DNA of 64,000 nt from Lysobacteraceae bacterium (GTDB lineage Bacteria; Pseudomonadota; Gammaproteobacteria; Xanthomonadales; Rhodanobacteraceae), in NCBI GenBank assembly GCA_004143945.1, contig SEHB01000003.1, forward strand, positions 62,001-126,000, written 5' to 3'. How positions within the stretch are numbered: the first letter of the stretch is position 1; every line of letters begins with the position of its first letter. A program made the position numbers and the translations under genes. Shown here in pieces: positions 37,407 to 47,400 of this stretch. The notes beneath the pieces are model-generated. The model ran no database searches. It was not told the DNA's origin and saw only the letters and a list, made by a program, of their open reading frames with translations.

Positions 37407-38411
37407 TCAGCCGCGCGGGTGGTGGCGCTGGTGCAGGCGCTTGAGGCCTTCGCGCGCGACCAGGGTATAGATCTGGGTGGTCGAGAGCGATCCGTGCCCG
37501 AGCATCAGCTGCAGTGCGCGCAGGTCCGCGCCATGGTTGAGCAGGTGGGTCGCGAAGGAGTGGCGCAGCACGTGCGGCGAAATGCGCGCGGCGGGGATCC
37601 CGGCGGCCAGCGCGTGGCGCTTGACCAGAGTCCAGAACATCTGCCGCGTCATCGCGGCTCGCCGGGTGCTGACGAACAGCGCCTCGCTGCGCGCCCCCTT
37701 GAGCAGCTGCGGCCGCGCTTCCGCGACGTAGCGCGCGAGCCAGTGCGCCGCCTCGTCGCCGAGCGGCACCAGCCGCTCCTTGCCACCCTTGCCGACCACG
37801 CGCAGCACGCCCTGGCGCAGGTTGACCTGCGCCGCGGCGATGCCGACGAGTTCGCTGACGCGCAGTCCCGTCGCATACATGAGCTCGAGCATCGCGCGGT
37901 CTCGCAGTCCGAGCGCGCTGTCGGTCGGTGCCTGCAGCAGTGCGTCGATTTCGCGTTCGGACAGCGCCTTGGGCAGGCTGCGCGGCAGCTTCGGCGCATC
38001 GACGAGCAGGGTCGGGTCCACCTTGATGCGGCCATCGCGCACGAGCGCGCGGTAGAAGTGGCGCAAGCTCGACAGCAGGCGCGCATTCGAACGCGCCGTG
38101 TGCCCGCTGCCGCCGTCGGCCTTGCCGCGGCTGCGCTGGCCGAGGTAGGCCTGCAGGTCCGCGCGCGTGGCGCCGAGCAGCGAGCCGCCGCGCGTCGCGA
38201 GCCAGCGTGCGAAGCCCGCGAGATCGAGTCGGTAACTCGCGAGCGTGTTGTCGGCGAGGCCGAGCTCGGACCATGCGCGCTCGATGAACGTGGCGATCGC
38301 AGCGGCGTCGGGCGCGGCCAGCGGCGCCGCGGGGGGACGGCCGCGACGTCGCGGGGCGGTGGCCGCCTCGTTCGGCGCTGGGACGGATTTGGGGTTCATC
38401 GAGGCCTGCAT
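37407..38411 (-). CDS. xerD: Tyrosine recombinase XerD
   Basis: With XerC resolves chromosome dimers at dif under FtsK control. 334 residues as read, longer than E. coli XerD (298) owing to a Pro/Arg-rich N-terminal extension (~35 residues). A start at ATG 38399 would shorten it by 4. The SAM-like DNA-binding domain (TLASYRLDLAGFARWL) is followed by the catalytic domain with R in GLRVSEL, HVLRHSFATHLL, and the final H in GHGSLSTTQIYT with the nucleophilic Tyr. The end REGLKRLHQRHHPRG is the XerD signature. No dif site is in the window. Confidence 0.94.
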   Translation of the reverse strand: MQASMNPKSVPAPNEAATAPRRRGRPPAAPLAAPDAAAIATFIERAWSELGLADNTLASYRLDLAGFARWLATRGGSLLGATRADLQAYLGQRSRGKADGGSGHTARSNARLLSSLRHFYRALVRDGRIKVDPTLLVDAPKLPRSLPKALSEREIDALLQAPTDSALGLRDRAMLELMYATGLRVSELVGIAAAQVNLRQGVLRVVGKGGKERLVPLGDEAAHWLARYVAEARPQLLKGARSEALFVSTRRAAMTRQMFWTLVKRHALAAGIPAARISPHVLRHSFATHLLNHGADLRALQLMLGHGSLSTTQIYTLVAREGLKRLHQRHHPRG

Positions 38412-38473
38412 GCGCTTGCGCGGTCGAGCCTAAACCGCGAACCTGCGCGCCGTCATCCCCAGGCCCGATCCCG

Positions 38474-38917
38474 ATGCCCACTGCCACGCCGGCGCCGCTG
38501 CACCTGCGCCTGTTCGCGCTCGCCTACGACCTGTTCCCGCTCGCCGCATTGTGGATGGCGACGGCGGGCCTGGTGCTGTTGGCGGCACACGGCGACGTCG
38601 ATGTCGCGCATCCGCCGGCGGGCTACCGCCTCTTCCTGCAGTTCGCCCTGCTCGCCGTCAGCGCGGTCTACTTCGTGCTGTCCTGGACACGCGGCGGGCA
38701 GACGATCGGCATGCGCGCCTGGCGCATCCGCATCGTCGCAGCGGAAGGCGGCGCCCTGCCCTGGCCGCGCGCACTGCTGCGCTTCGGCGTCGCGTTGCCC
38801 TCGCTCACCGCGTTCGGCCTCGGGTTCCTCTGGTGCCTCGTCGACCGCGATCGCCGCGCGTGGCACGACCTCGCCGCCCGCTCCGCCTGCGTGCGCGTGG
38901 CGAATGCGAACGTCTGA
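38474..38917 (+). CDS. RDD family membrane protein
   Basis: 147 residues. Short inner-membrane protein with two or three helices. The first contains the Asp of the RDD pattern (RLFALAYDLFPLAALWM), and the family's GGQTIGMRAWRIRIV and WCLVDRDRRAWHDLAA motifs are clear. Function of the family is not settled; some members act in ion transport. It is divergent from xerD (62-bp gap) and convergent with chpC, and a repeat begins right at its stop. Confidence 0.9.
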   Translation: MPTATPAPLHLRLFALAYDLFPLAALWMATAGLVLLAAHGDVDVAHPPAGYRLFLQFALLAVSAVYFVLSWTRGGQTIGMRAWRIRIVAAEGGALPWPRALLRFGVALPSLTAFGLGFLWCLVDRDRRAWHDLAARSACVRVANANV

Positions 38918-39101
38918 AACACGAAGCGCGCGCGGGAAAGATCCCGGATCAGGCGAGGAGCGAAGCGGACAGCCTGAAACACGCAGCACGCGGCGAGCGC
39001 GGAGGAAGCAATGGCGCTGCTGCAGGAAAAGCTCTTCTCCGTGTACTCCGTGATTCGATCTTGCGATCGTGCTCTTGCGGCGTGCTTCGTGTTGCAGCTT
39101 T
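38915..39101. repeat. Nested inverted short-word repeat (GAAACACGNAG class)
   Basis: Left words CTGAAACACGAAGCGCG (38915-38931) and CTGAAACACGCAGCACG (38975-38991). Right words CTCTTCTCCGTGTACTCCG (39034-39052) and GTGCTTCGTGTTGCAGC (39081-39097). The outer pair and inner pair are both complementary in part, giving a nested stem. It fills the gap between the convergent RDD and chpC genes and may serve as a bidirectional terminator. Confidence 0.7.
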
Positions 39102-39119
39102 CCGCTGCAGAACGCGGGG

Positions 39120-39584
39120 CTACGCGGCAAGCGCCTTGGCGACCATCGCTTCGATCGCGTCGAGATCGGGGATGACGGCACGATCGTCGCGCACGAGCAC
39201 TTCGGCACGCACGCCGGGTGCGTGCGGATGTTCGTCGCTGGTCGGGATCAGGAGTTCCTGCGTGATCGTGGTCAGGCGCGGGAAGCCCTGCGCGAGCAGC
39301 GCGAGGAACGGCATGCCGGCGTGGCCGCCGAGCGCCTTCAGCACCGCGACGCGCGCGTTCGAGCGGCTTTCGTCCTCGAGCTGGCCGGTCAGCATCGGGA
39401 ACGAGAACAGCGGCAGGCGCCAGCCACGCCAAGGCAGGCGACCGAGCAGCCAGGCGGGCGCATTCGCGACCTCCTCCGGCTTGGTGTAGCTGATGACCTC
39501 GGCCACGGTCGCGTTCGGCAACAGCACGCGGCCGTTGCTGACGGGAACCATGACACCACGGATTTCGCGCGGCAGTTCGTTCAT
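39120..39584 (-). CDS. chpC: CheW-like adaptor of the type IV pilus chemosensory system
   Basis: 154 residues with a CheW-like beta-barrel (GVMVPVSNGRVLLPNATVAEVI, then LLGRLPWRGWRLPLFSF). In the Chp system such an adaptor may link extra receptors to the histidine kinase ChpA. It is last of the operon pilG-pilI-pilJ-chpA-chpB-chpC, 100 bp past chpB. The protein is more divergent than PilI; the assignment to ChpC comes from order as well as fold. Confidence 0.82.
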   Translation of the reverse strand: MNELPREIRGVMVPVSNGRVLLPNATVAEVISYTKPEEVANAPAWLLGRLPWRGWRLPLFSFPMLTGQLEDESRSNARVAVLKALGGHAGMPFLALLAQGFPRLTTITQELLIPTSDEHPHAPGVRAEVLVRDDRAVIPDLDAIEAMVAKALAA

Positions 39585-39684
39585 CTCACGACTTCCCGAT
39601 GGGCGACCGCGGTGCGATCGCGATCATGCGACGGAACCCGCCGCGCGTCGCGCAGTCGGGATGCCCGGCAAGGCAGGCAGGGGT

Positions 39685-41478
39685 TCATGTGCCGCCGGCG
39701 ATCAGTTTCGCGGCGAGCTCCTTCGGCGAACCGCTGAAGCTCACGACGCCGGTCTCGGTGACCGCATCGATCATCGTGCTGACCACGGCGCTTTCCGCGC
39801 TCTGCGTGTAGACGCGCCCGCCCTTCGCGGCGAGTGCGCTGCAACCGCGCACCGCATCGTCTGAAACGCCCGAGAAGATGATCGCGCCGGCGCCATCGCC
39901 ATACCGTTCGGCCACGTCCTCGATCACGCGGTCGATCGACGGGCTGTACGGCGGTTCTTCGGCAAGGCGCTCGAGCACGACCACGCCATCGGTGCCGACC
40001 TGCAAGCGATGCGTCAACGGCACGATCACGACTTCGCCGTGGCCGACGCGCTCGCCATGGGTCGGCGTACGCACGGTCAGCACCGTGGACTTCGACAGCT
40101 GGCGCGCCATCATGTCGACGAACTCGGCGCCGAGGTGCTGCGCGATCAGGAACAGCGCGGGGTGATTGCGCGGGAATTCGGCGAGGAATTCGCGCAGCGC
40201 TTCCGGTCCGCCGATCGATGCGCCGAGCACCCAGACGGTGCGCACCTTGGCGACCGGCGCCGAATCCGGATCCAGCCAGGTTTCGGTCTCGGGACGCTCG
40301 ATCGCCGTCGGCGCGACGGCTTCCTCGAGCGGAATCAATTCAAGCGAGAGACCGCTCGCGTTGAACTCCTCCGCGCGCGGATCCTGCGCGTCCGCGGGAG
40401 CGAGGTACTCCGCGGGACTCATCGTCTCGATGCCGAAATCGGCGGGTTTCGCCGGCACCGGCGCGACTTCGACTCCGCCTTCGACGACGTCTTCGAGGCT
40501 CCAGTCGAGCGGTGCCGACACCTTCGGAGCCGCGCGCTCGCCCGCGGCGGTCGCATCGAGTTGCTGCACCGGTTCGAGGTCGGCGGCGAACTCGGCGCCG
40601 AAGTCGGGTTCTTCGCCGATCGCGCCGTGCGCCGGGAAGCCCTCGTCCGCCGGCAGCTCGAACGACGGCAGCTCGACGTCGACGTCGTCCGCGCGTTGCG
40701 GTGCCGTGGGGACTTCCGCGGCGATGTCGAGATCGACGAGCAACGCGTCGAGATCGCCGACGAGGTCGGGTTCGGATTCGCTCTCGAGTTCGATCGCGAC
40801 CGGCATTTCGTCGTGGCTCGCGCCCTCGCCATCCTGAGCGGGTGCGAAGTCCCAATCGAGATCGAGCGCCATGCCGGCTGGCTGCACAAGTGGCGCGGTC
40901 GCGGCTGGATCCGGGTCCGGCGGCGCGGTCGGCGTGAAATCGGTCGCCGCGGCCGCATCCGGGGCCGGTTCGTCCGATGCATGCGTGGCCTCGCTCGACG
41001 AGCTTGCAGCCTGCTCCGGCTGCACGGGTGCATGCATGACCGGCTCGACCGCCTGCAGTGGGCGTGCGCCCGTCTCCTGAACCGCGCTCGTCGCACGTGC
41101 CGGCACCGGTTCGGCATCGGCCGGGCGCGGCGGATCGATGTCGGCGCCGAAGATCTTCGCCGCGAGGTGGCGCACCCAGCGCGCCTGGTCCCAGCCACTC
41201 AGCGCGCCGGACACCTGGCCATCGTTGAACACCACGCGATAGCGCGCATCGTCCAGCAGTGCGTACACCGCGTCGAGCGCGGGGTCGTCCTCGTCGTCGA
41301 GGTTCACGACGACGACGCTCGCATTCGATCCGGCGAGCCGTTCGCGGTCGAGTTCGGCCGCGCTCGCCTCGTAGACGACGCTCGCCCCGAGGTCGGCCAG
41401 CGCGACGCGCAGGTGCTCCCCGCCTTCGCGCGTTTCATAGAGGAGCGCGATCGGTACGCGTCGGCCTGGATCAGACAC
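39685..41478 (-). CDS. chpB: CheB-type methylesterase of the Chp system with extended linker
   Basis: Would demethylate PilJ to reset the pathway. 597 residues, far longer than CheB (~350). The N-terminal ~115 residues resemble a degenerate receiver (IALLYETREGG, VVVVNLDDEDD). Residues ~120-400 are an acidic Pro/Ala/Asp-rich linker. The C-terminal methylesterase domain has Ser421 in LGASIGGPEAL, His in AQHLGAEF, and Asp in FSGVSDDAVRG. The GTG at 41478 overlaps the end of chpA by 8 bp. Whether the receiver is phosphorylated is doubtful because the TLRxxK-type residues are not visible. Confidence 0.88.
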   Translation of the reverse strand: MSDPGRRVPIALLYETREGGEHLRVALADLGASVVYEASAAELDRERLAGSNASVVVVNLDDEDDPALDAVYALLDDARYRVVFNDGQVSGALSGWDQARWVRHLAAKIFGADIDPPRPADAEPVPARATSAVQETGARPLQAVEPVMHAPVQPEQAASSSSEATHASDEPAPDAAAATDFTPTAPPDPDPAATAPLVQPAGMALDLDWDFAPAQDGEGASHDEMPVAIELESESEPDLVGDLDALLVDLDIAAEVPTAPQRADDVDVELPSFELPADEGFPAHGAIGEEPDFGAEFAADLEPVQQLDATAAGERAAPKVSAPLDWSLEDVVEGGVEVAPVPAKPADFGIETMSPAEYLAPADAQDPRAEEFNASGLSLELIPLEEAVAPTAIERPETETWLDPDSAPVAKVRTVWVLGASIGGPEALREFLAEFPRNHPALFLIAQHLGAEFVDMMARQLSKSTVLTVRTPTHGERVGHGEVVIVPLTHRLQVGTDGVVVLERLAEEPPYSPSIDRVIEDVAERYGDGAGAIIFSGVSDDAVRGCSALAAKGGRVYTQSAESAVVSTMIDAVTETGVVSFSGSPKELAAKLIAGGT

Positions 41479-44400
41479 GCTCGCGCCTCAGCACTTCCTG
41501 GACATTGCGCAACAGCTCGTCTTCCTGGTACGGCTTGCCGAGGTAACGCTCGACGCCGATTTCGAGCGCGCGCTGGCGATGCTTCTCGCCGGTGCGCGAG
41601 GTGATCATGATGATGGGCACCTGGCGCAGGCGCACGTCGTTGCGCATGTAGGTCGCCAGTTCGTAGCCGTCCATGCGCGGCATCTCGATGTCGAGCAGCA
41701 TCAGGTCGGGCACGTTGTCCTGCAGCTTCTCGAGTGCGTCGAGGCCGTCCTTCGCGGTCAGCACCTCGTAGTCGACGCGTTCGAGCACGCGCGTGGTGAC
41801 CTTGCGCATCGTGATCGAGTCGTCGACGACCATGACCAGCGGCTTCTCGCGCGCGTCGGTCGCGCGTTCGGGTTCGCCGACGAAGTGCGTGGGCGCCTCC
41901 TCCATGCCCGCATCGATGCGTTCGCGCAGCGCCGCGAGGCGCCGCACCAGCGGTGCGAGGTCGAGGATGATCACGACCGAGCCGTCGCCCATGATGGTCG
42001 CGCCGAAGATGCCCGGCACCGAACTGACCTGCGGGCCGACCGACTTCACCACGATTTCGCGGGAGCCGATCACGCCATCGATGCGCACTGCGGCGCGTTG
42101 CTCGCCGGTGCGCGTCATCAACAGCGGAACCTGCGTCTCTTCGCTCGCCAAGCGGCTGCGCGGCAGGCCGAGCAGTTGCGCGAGGTCGTAGATCGCGTAT
42201 TCCTCGCCCGCATAGGCGTGGCGAGGGTCGCCGGCCGCGATGCGCCGCTCGAGGTCCTCGCGCGCGATGCGCGCGACGCCCTGCACCGACGACATCGGGA
42301 TCGCGTAGGCACTCTCGCCGAGCTTGACGAGGATCGCCTGCGTGACCGCGAGCGTGAACGGCAGCCGGATCGTGAACGTGGTGCCGCGGCCCTGCGTCGA
42401 GTCGATGACGAGCGAGCCGCCGAGCTGCTTGATCTCGTTGTGCACGACGTCCATGCCGACGCCGCGACCCGCGAGCTGGGTCAGCTCGCGCGCGGTCGAG
42501 AAGCCGCTCTCGAGCACGAACGCGTAGAGGTCGCGGTCGGGCAGCTCGACGCCGGCCTTGAGCAGGCCGCGCTCGATCGCCTGGCGACGGATCGCATCGC
42601 GGTCCATGCCGCGTCCGTCGTCGGACACGCGCAGCACCACTTCCGTCGATTCACGGCTGACCGCGATGTTGACGGTGCCCTCGGCGGGCTTGCCGGCGGC
42701 TTCGCGTTGCTCGGGCGACTCGATGCCGTGCGCGAGCGCATTGCGCAGCATGTGCTCGAACGGCGCCTTCATGCGCTCGAGCAGGTTGCGATCCATTTCG
42801 CCGTGCGCGCCGTCGACCTTGAGCTGGGCGCGCTTGCCCACTTCGTGCGCGGCCTGCCGAAGCGTGCGTCGCAGGTTCGGCACCAGCGAATCGAACGGCA
42901 CCATGCGCGTGCGCATGAGGCCTTCCTGCAGATCGGAGCTCACGCGCGACTGCTGCAACAGCAGCGTTTCGGACTGGCGCGTCTGGTCGTCGAGCAGATT
43001 CTGGATCGAGACCAGGTCGGACACCGACTCGCCGAGAGCGCGCGAAAGCTGCTGCAGCTGCGAGAAGCGGTCGAGTTCGAGTGGATCGAACACGCCCTCC
43101 TCGTGCTGCTCGCGCTGGTAGCGCGCGATGATCTGCGCTTCGGTTTCGATCTCGAGCTTGCGCAGCTGCTCGCGCAGTCGTGCGACGGTCTGGTCGAGCT
43201 CGACGAGGTTGAAGCGGAAGGTCGAGATCTGCTGCTCGAGGCGCGAGCGGTAGATCGACACCTCGCCCGCGTAGTTCACGAGCGAGTCGAGCAGGTCCGA
43301 CCGCACGCGGATCATTTCCTGCGGCGCGTGCGCGACTTCTTCCTGTTCGAGCGCCGTGGCCAGGTGGCGAGGCGCCGGGCGCTGCGGCTGTTCGGCCACG
43401 GGCGCTTCCGGCGCCGGGATCGTCGCTGGCGTCGCTGGCGACTCGGCCGCGGGTACGTCGGAAGCCTCGGCGGCCTCAGGCTCGATTCCACCGACGAGGC
43501 TTTCGAAGCGCGCGATCGCGTGCGCGGGCATCGCGATCGCACGACGCTGCGCGACGCGCTGCACGAGCACGTGCAGGCGATCGAAACCGCGCTCGAGCGA
43601 CTCGACCGCGGCGCGGTTGACCTCGAGCCGGCCTTCGCCGACGGCGTCCACGAGCGACTCCATCGCGTGGCTGAGGTCGCCGATCGGGGCGAGGCCCGCC
43701 ATGCGCGCGCCGCCCTTGAGCGTATGCAGGTCGCGTTGCAGTCCGGTGATCGGCGCGCGATCGGACGGCGCCTCGCGCAGGCGCGCGACCAGCGCGTCGG
43801 CGTGGTCGAGGATGTCCGCGCTTTCCTGCACGAAGATGTCGAGCAGGTCGTCGTCGGCGTCGGCGACGTCGAGCGCGCCTTCGGGTTGCGGGTCGTCGGC
43901 GAGCGGCGGCGAGCGCGGGCCGTCGAGCGTGGCCGCAGCGTGCTTCGCGGAAGGCGCCGGCGCAGGCGACTCGGCCTCGCTGCGCGCAGGCGCGGCGTCG
44001 GCGACCGCTTCCGACGGCGCGATCTCCGCCTCGTCGAACAGTGCGGGCTCGGGAACCTCCGGCACGACCCCATCGGGTGTTTGGCTTGCTGCCCACCGGT
44101 CGGCCGCGTCGAGCCCGGACACCTCGGTCGGCGCATCCAGTTCCGCGAGGTCGAACGTGGTGGCGTCGCTGGCTTCGTCCCCGGCGTCGTCCGCCGCGGT
44201 TTCCTCGACGAACGCGGACAGCGCCTCGTCGTAGCTCATCAGGGGCGCCGCGTCGGTGTCCTCTTCGGCTTCGGCTTCGGCTTCGGCTTCGGCTTCGGCT
44301 TCGGCTTCGGTGTCGGCCGCGGCCGCAGCCAGCTCGCCGAACATCGCTTCGAACTCGTCGTCACGGGCGACTGCAGGCGTTTCCGGCTGGCTGATTTCGG

Positions 44401-47400
44401 GTGGGTGCGGGACTTCGAAATCCGCGAGCGCGGCGCTGACGTCGGCGACGAACGGATCGACCGGCGATACCGGCTCCGAGGTCAGCTCGATGATGTCCTG
44501 CCACAGCGCTTCCTCTTCGGCAGCCGCGCTCGCAGGCGGGGCGCCGACGGCCTCGACGGCGTCGCTGGCCCAGACATCGGCCGTATGCACGTCGGGCAGC
44601 TCGTCGCGCAACGCGACCATGCGCGCGACCAGGGCGGTCGAATCGGGCAGGTCGCTGCGCCCCGCCTCGAGGCGCGCCATCGCCTCGCGCGTGAGCACGA
44701 TGGTGTCGCGCAACGCGTCGATGCCTTCGGGTGAAGGTGGCACGCCGATGCCGCGCAGGCGCTTGATGTAATGCTCCAGCGGCGCGAGCACGTTGCCGAT
44801 GGCCGGGATCTCGACCATCGCGATCGCGCCGTTGAGCGTGTGCGCGGCGCGCAGCAGCGGTTCGCTCGCGGGCAACACGGTCGGTTCGCAGCGCGCGAGG
44901 TAGTCGTCCATCACGCCGAGGTGGGCGGCGACTTCGCTCTGCAGGATGTCGAACAGCACGGGGTCGATGTTCGGCAACGGACCCGCGACGAGCTCGGACG
45001 CGGCGCCGCTGAAGTCGGCTTCGCCCGCGAGGCTGCCGCTCGGCTGCACGAAGGCATCCAGTGCAGGCGTCGCATCGTGGTCGACGCGGACGCGCCGGCG
45101 CACGGTGCGGCGCACCTTGCGCGTCCCGGCCGACGACGCGGGAACGCTCGCTTCCTCGCCGGCCGCGATGCGATCGGCGGTCTCCATGATGCCGCTGATG
45201 TTCGCGTGCCCCCCGTTCTCGCCGCGCAGCGCGCCGAGCAGCACCGGGATCGCGTCGACGGCGTGTTGCACCAGCGCGACCACCGACGGGCTCGGCTGGA
45301 TCGAGCGATCGAGCACGCGGTTGAGCGTGTTCTCGACTTTCCAGCTGAACTCGCCGAGCGCGAGCGCGCCGACGAGGCGGCCAGAGCCCTTGAGCGTATG
45401 GAACGAGCGGCGGATCGCCTTGAGTTCGTCGAGGTTGTCGGTCGCGCGCGTCCACAGCGGAAGCTGCTGGCGCAGGCTGGCGATCTCTTCCTGCACTTCC
45501 TCGATGAATACTTCGCGGATGTCGTCGTCGATTTCTTCGCCGGCGGTCCCTTCGAAGCCCGCGACGACGACATCGTCGGCGGGGACTTCTTCCTCGATGA
45601 CTTCCTCGATCTCGACCCAGCCATCGTCCGATGCTGCATCCGCGCCGGCGTGCGTGCCGGTTTCGGCGAGGCGCAGCCCGGCGACGTCCTGTTCCGGCAG
45701 CGCCTGTGCGGGTGCTTCGCCGATCACGAGATCGCCGAGGTCGACGCCCGGCGCGAGCTCGATCGTCGGCAGCGACGCAGCGCCGTCGGGCAGGAAATGG
45801 CGGGCAGCTGCGTCGACCGGCTCGGGCGCGGCGGGCGCCGCCGAGCCGGTCGCGGGCGTGTCGTTCGCAGGCGCCGCGTCGACGCGCGCGACGGCCGGCG
45901 GCTCGGACCGCGCCGGCATCGAGGGCACGGACAGTTCGGGCAGCGCGCGTTCCAGCGCAGGCGGCAGCGGCCAGTAGCCGAGTGCATCGAGGCTCTCGCG
46001 TGCGACCTCGAGGATGCGGTCGCGACCGCGGCGCTGTTCGCGCGTGGCCTCGAGGTAATACTCGATCGCCGCGAGCGCGTCGGCCAGCTTGTCCATCTGT
46101 TCGGCGGTCGGGACGCGCTTGTGCGCGATCAGCTCGACCTCGACGAAACGCACCACCGCGGTCATCAGCTCGCCGGCATCGGCGAGGCCGAGCATGCGCA
46201 GCGCGCCCGCGATTTCCTCGAGCAGGCGCGGGATCTGGGTCACGCGCTGGTGGTCCCAGGGCGACTCGATGAACGCGATGACGTCCTGCTTGGCCTGCTG
46301 GATGTTGACCGAAGCCTCGCGCATCAGCGCATCGAGGATCCGGCGTACTTCGGCCTTGGGCAGCCGCACTTCGCCGGCGCGAAGCTCATCCTCGCCTTCG
46401 TCGCTGGTCGCGCCGAGGCGCTCGATGTGGTCGTCGAGCGATGCTTCCACGTAGAGCAGCGCGCCGGCGACGTCGAGCAGCGCGCCTTCGTCGATCGGGC
46501 GGCGACGCTGCGCCATTTCCTCGATCACGCCGCGCTGTTCGCCGACGACGCGGCGCGGCACGCCGAGCCCGAGCATGCCGAGCGTGTCCGCCACACGGTC
46601 GAGCACCTCGACGTGCGTGGCCAGCTCGCCTGCATCGGAGCTGCGGCTGCGCAGGAAGATGTCGAGCGCTTCCTTGACGCGTACGAGGTCGTCCTTGATC
46701 GCGGCCGACACCGTGCCGAGCAGGTTCTTGTTGCGCCCCGTCATCGAGCCCTGCGCATGCTGCAGTTCGCTCGCGGTCGGCAGCAGCGTGTCGAGCTTCC
46801 AGGTCGCGCGGATCTCGGCGCCGCGCGCGCTCGCGGGCGTCGCGCCACCGGCCACGGTATGCGCGACGTAGTAGAGGAGGTTCTTGGTCAGCTCGCGCGG
46901 CGGATCGGCCTTGAAGCCGGCTTCGCCGTTCTGCGCGAAGCGATGGATCTCGCGATCGACGCGGCCGAACAGCAGCTTGACCGCCACGCTCGCCTCGAGG
47001 TCGCTCTTCTCCACGGCGTCGACGACACCGGCGGCCACCCACCACAGGCGGCGCGCTTCGGCGCCGTTCGAGATCGCGCGCAGGCGGTCGAGCACGTCGA
47101 CGAGACGGCGCAGGTGCTCGGACGCGGCTTCGTCGCGATACCACTTGAGCAATGCGGCCTGGAACGCAAGCCGCAGGCGCAGCGCCTGCGCGCGCAGGTC
47201 CGCCGCGGGCAGCGCGGTGGTGCTGCCGGACGCGCTCGCGGGCAGGGGCAGTTCGAGGTCGGGCGCGAACAGCGCCGATTCGCTGAGCAGGTTCTCGCCG
47301 CGTACCGCGCGCAGGTCGTTGAGCAGCGGCAACAGGACGATCGGGATGTCCTTGTGCCCGCTCTGCAGTCGCTCGAGGTAGTCGGGCAACTGCACCATGC

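Noticed and set aside
38915-39119. Extra small protein gene after the RDD gene
   Set aside because: The open frame runs through repeat words, has no SD and no protein-like pattern.
44264-44310. CRISPR-like tandem array
   Set aside because: Six-base perfect units with no spacers; it is a coding microsatellite in chpA.
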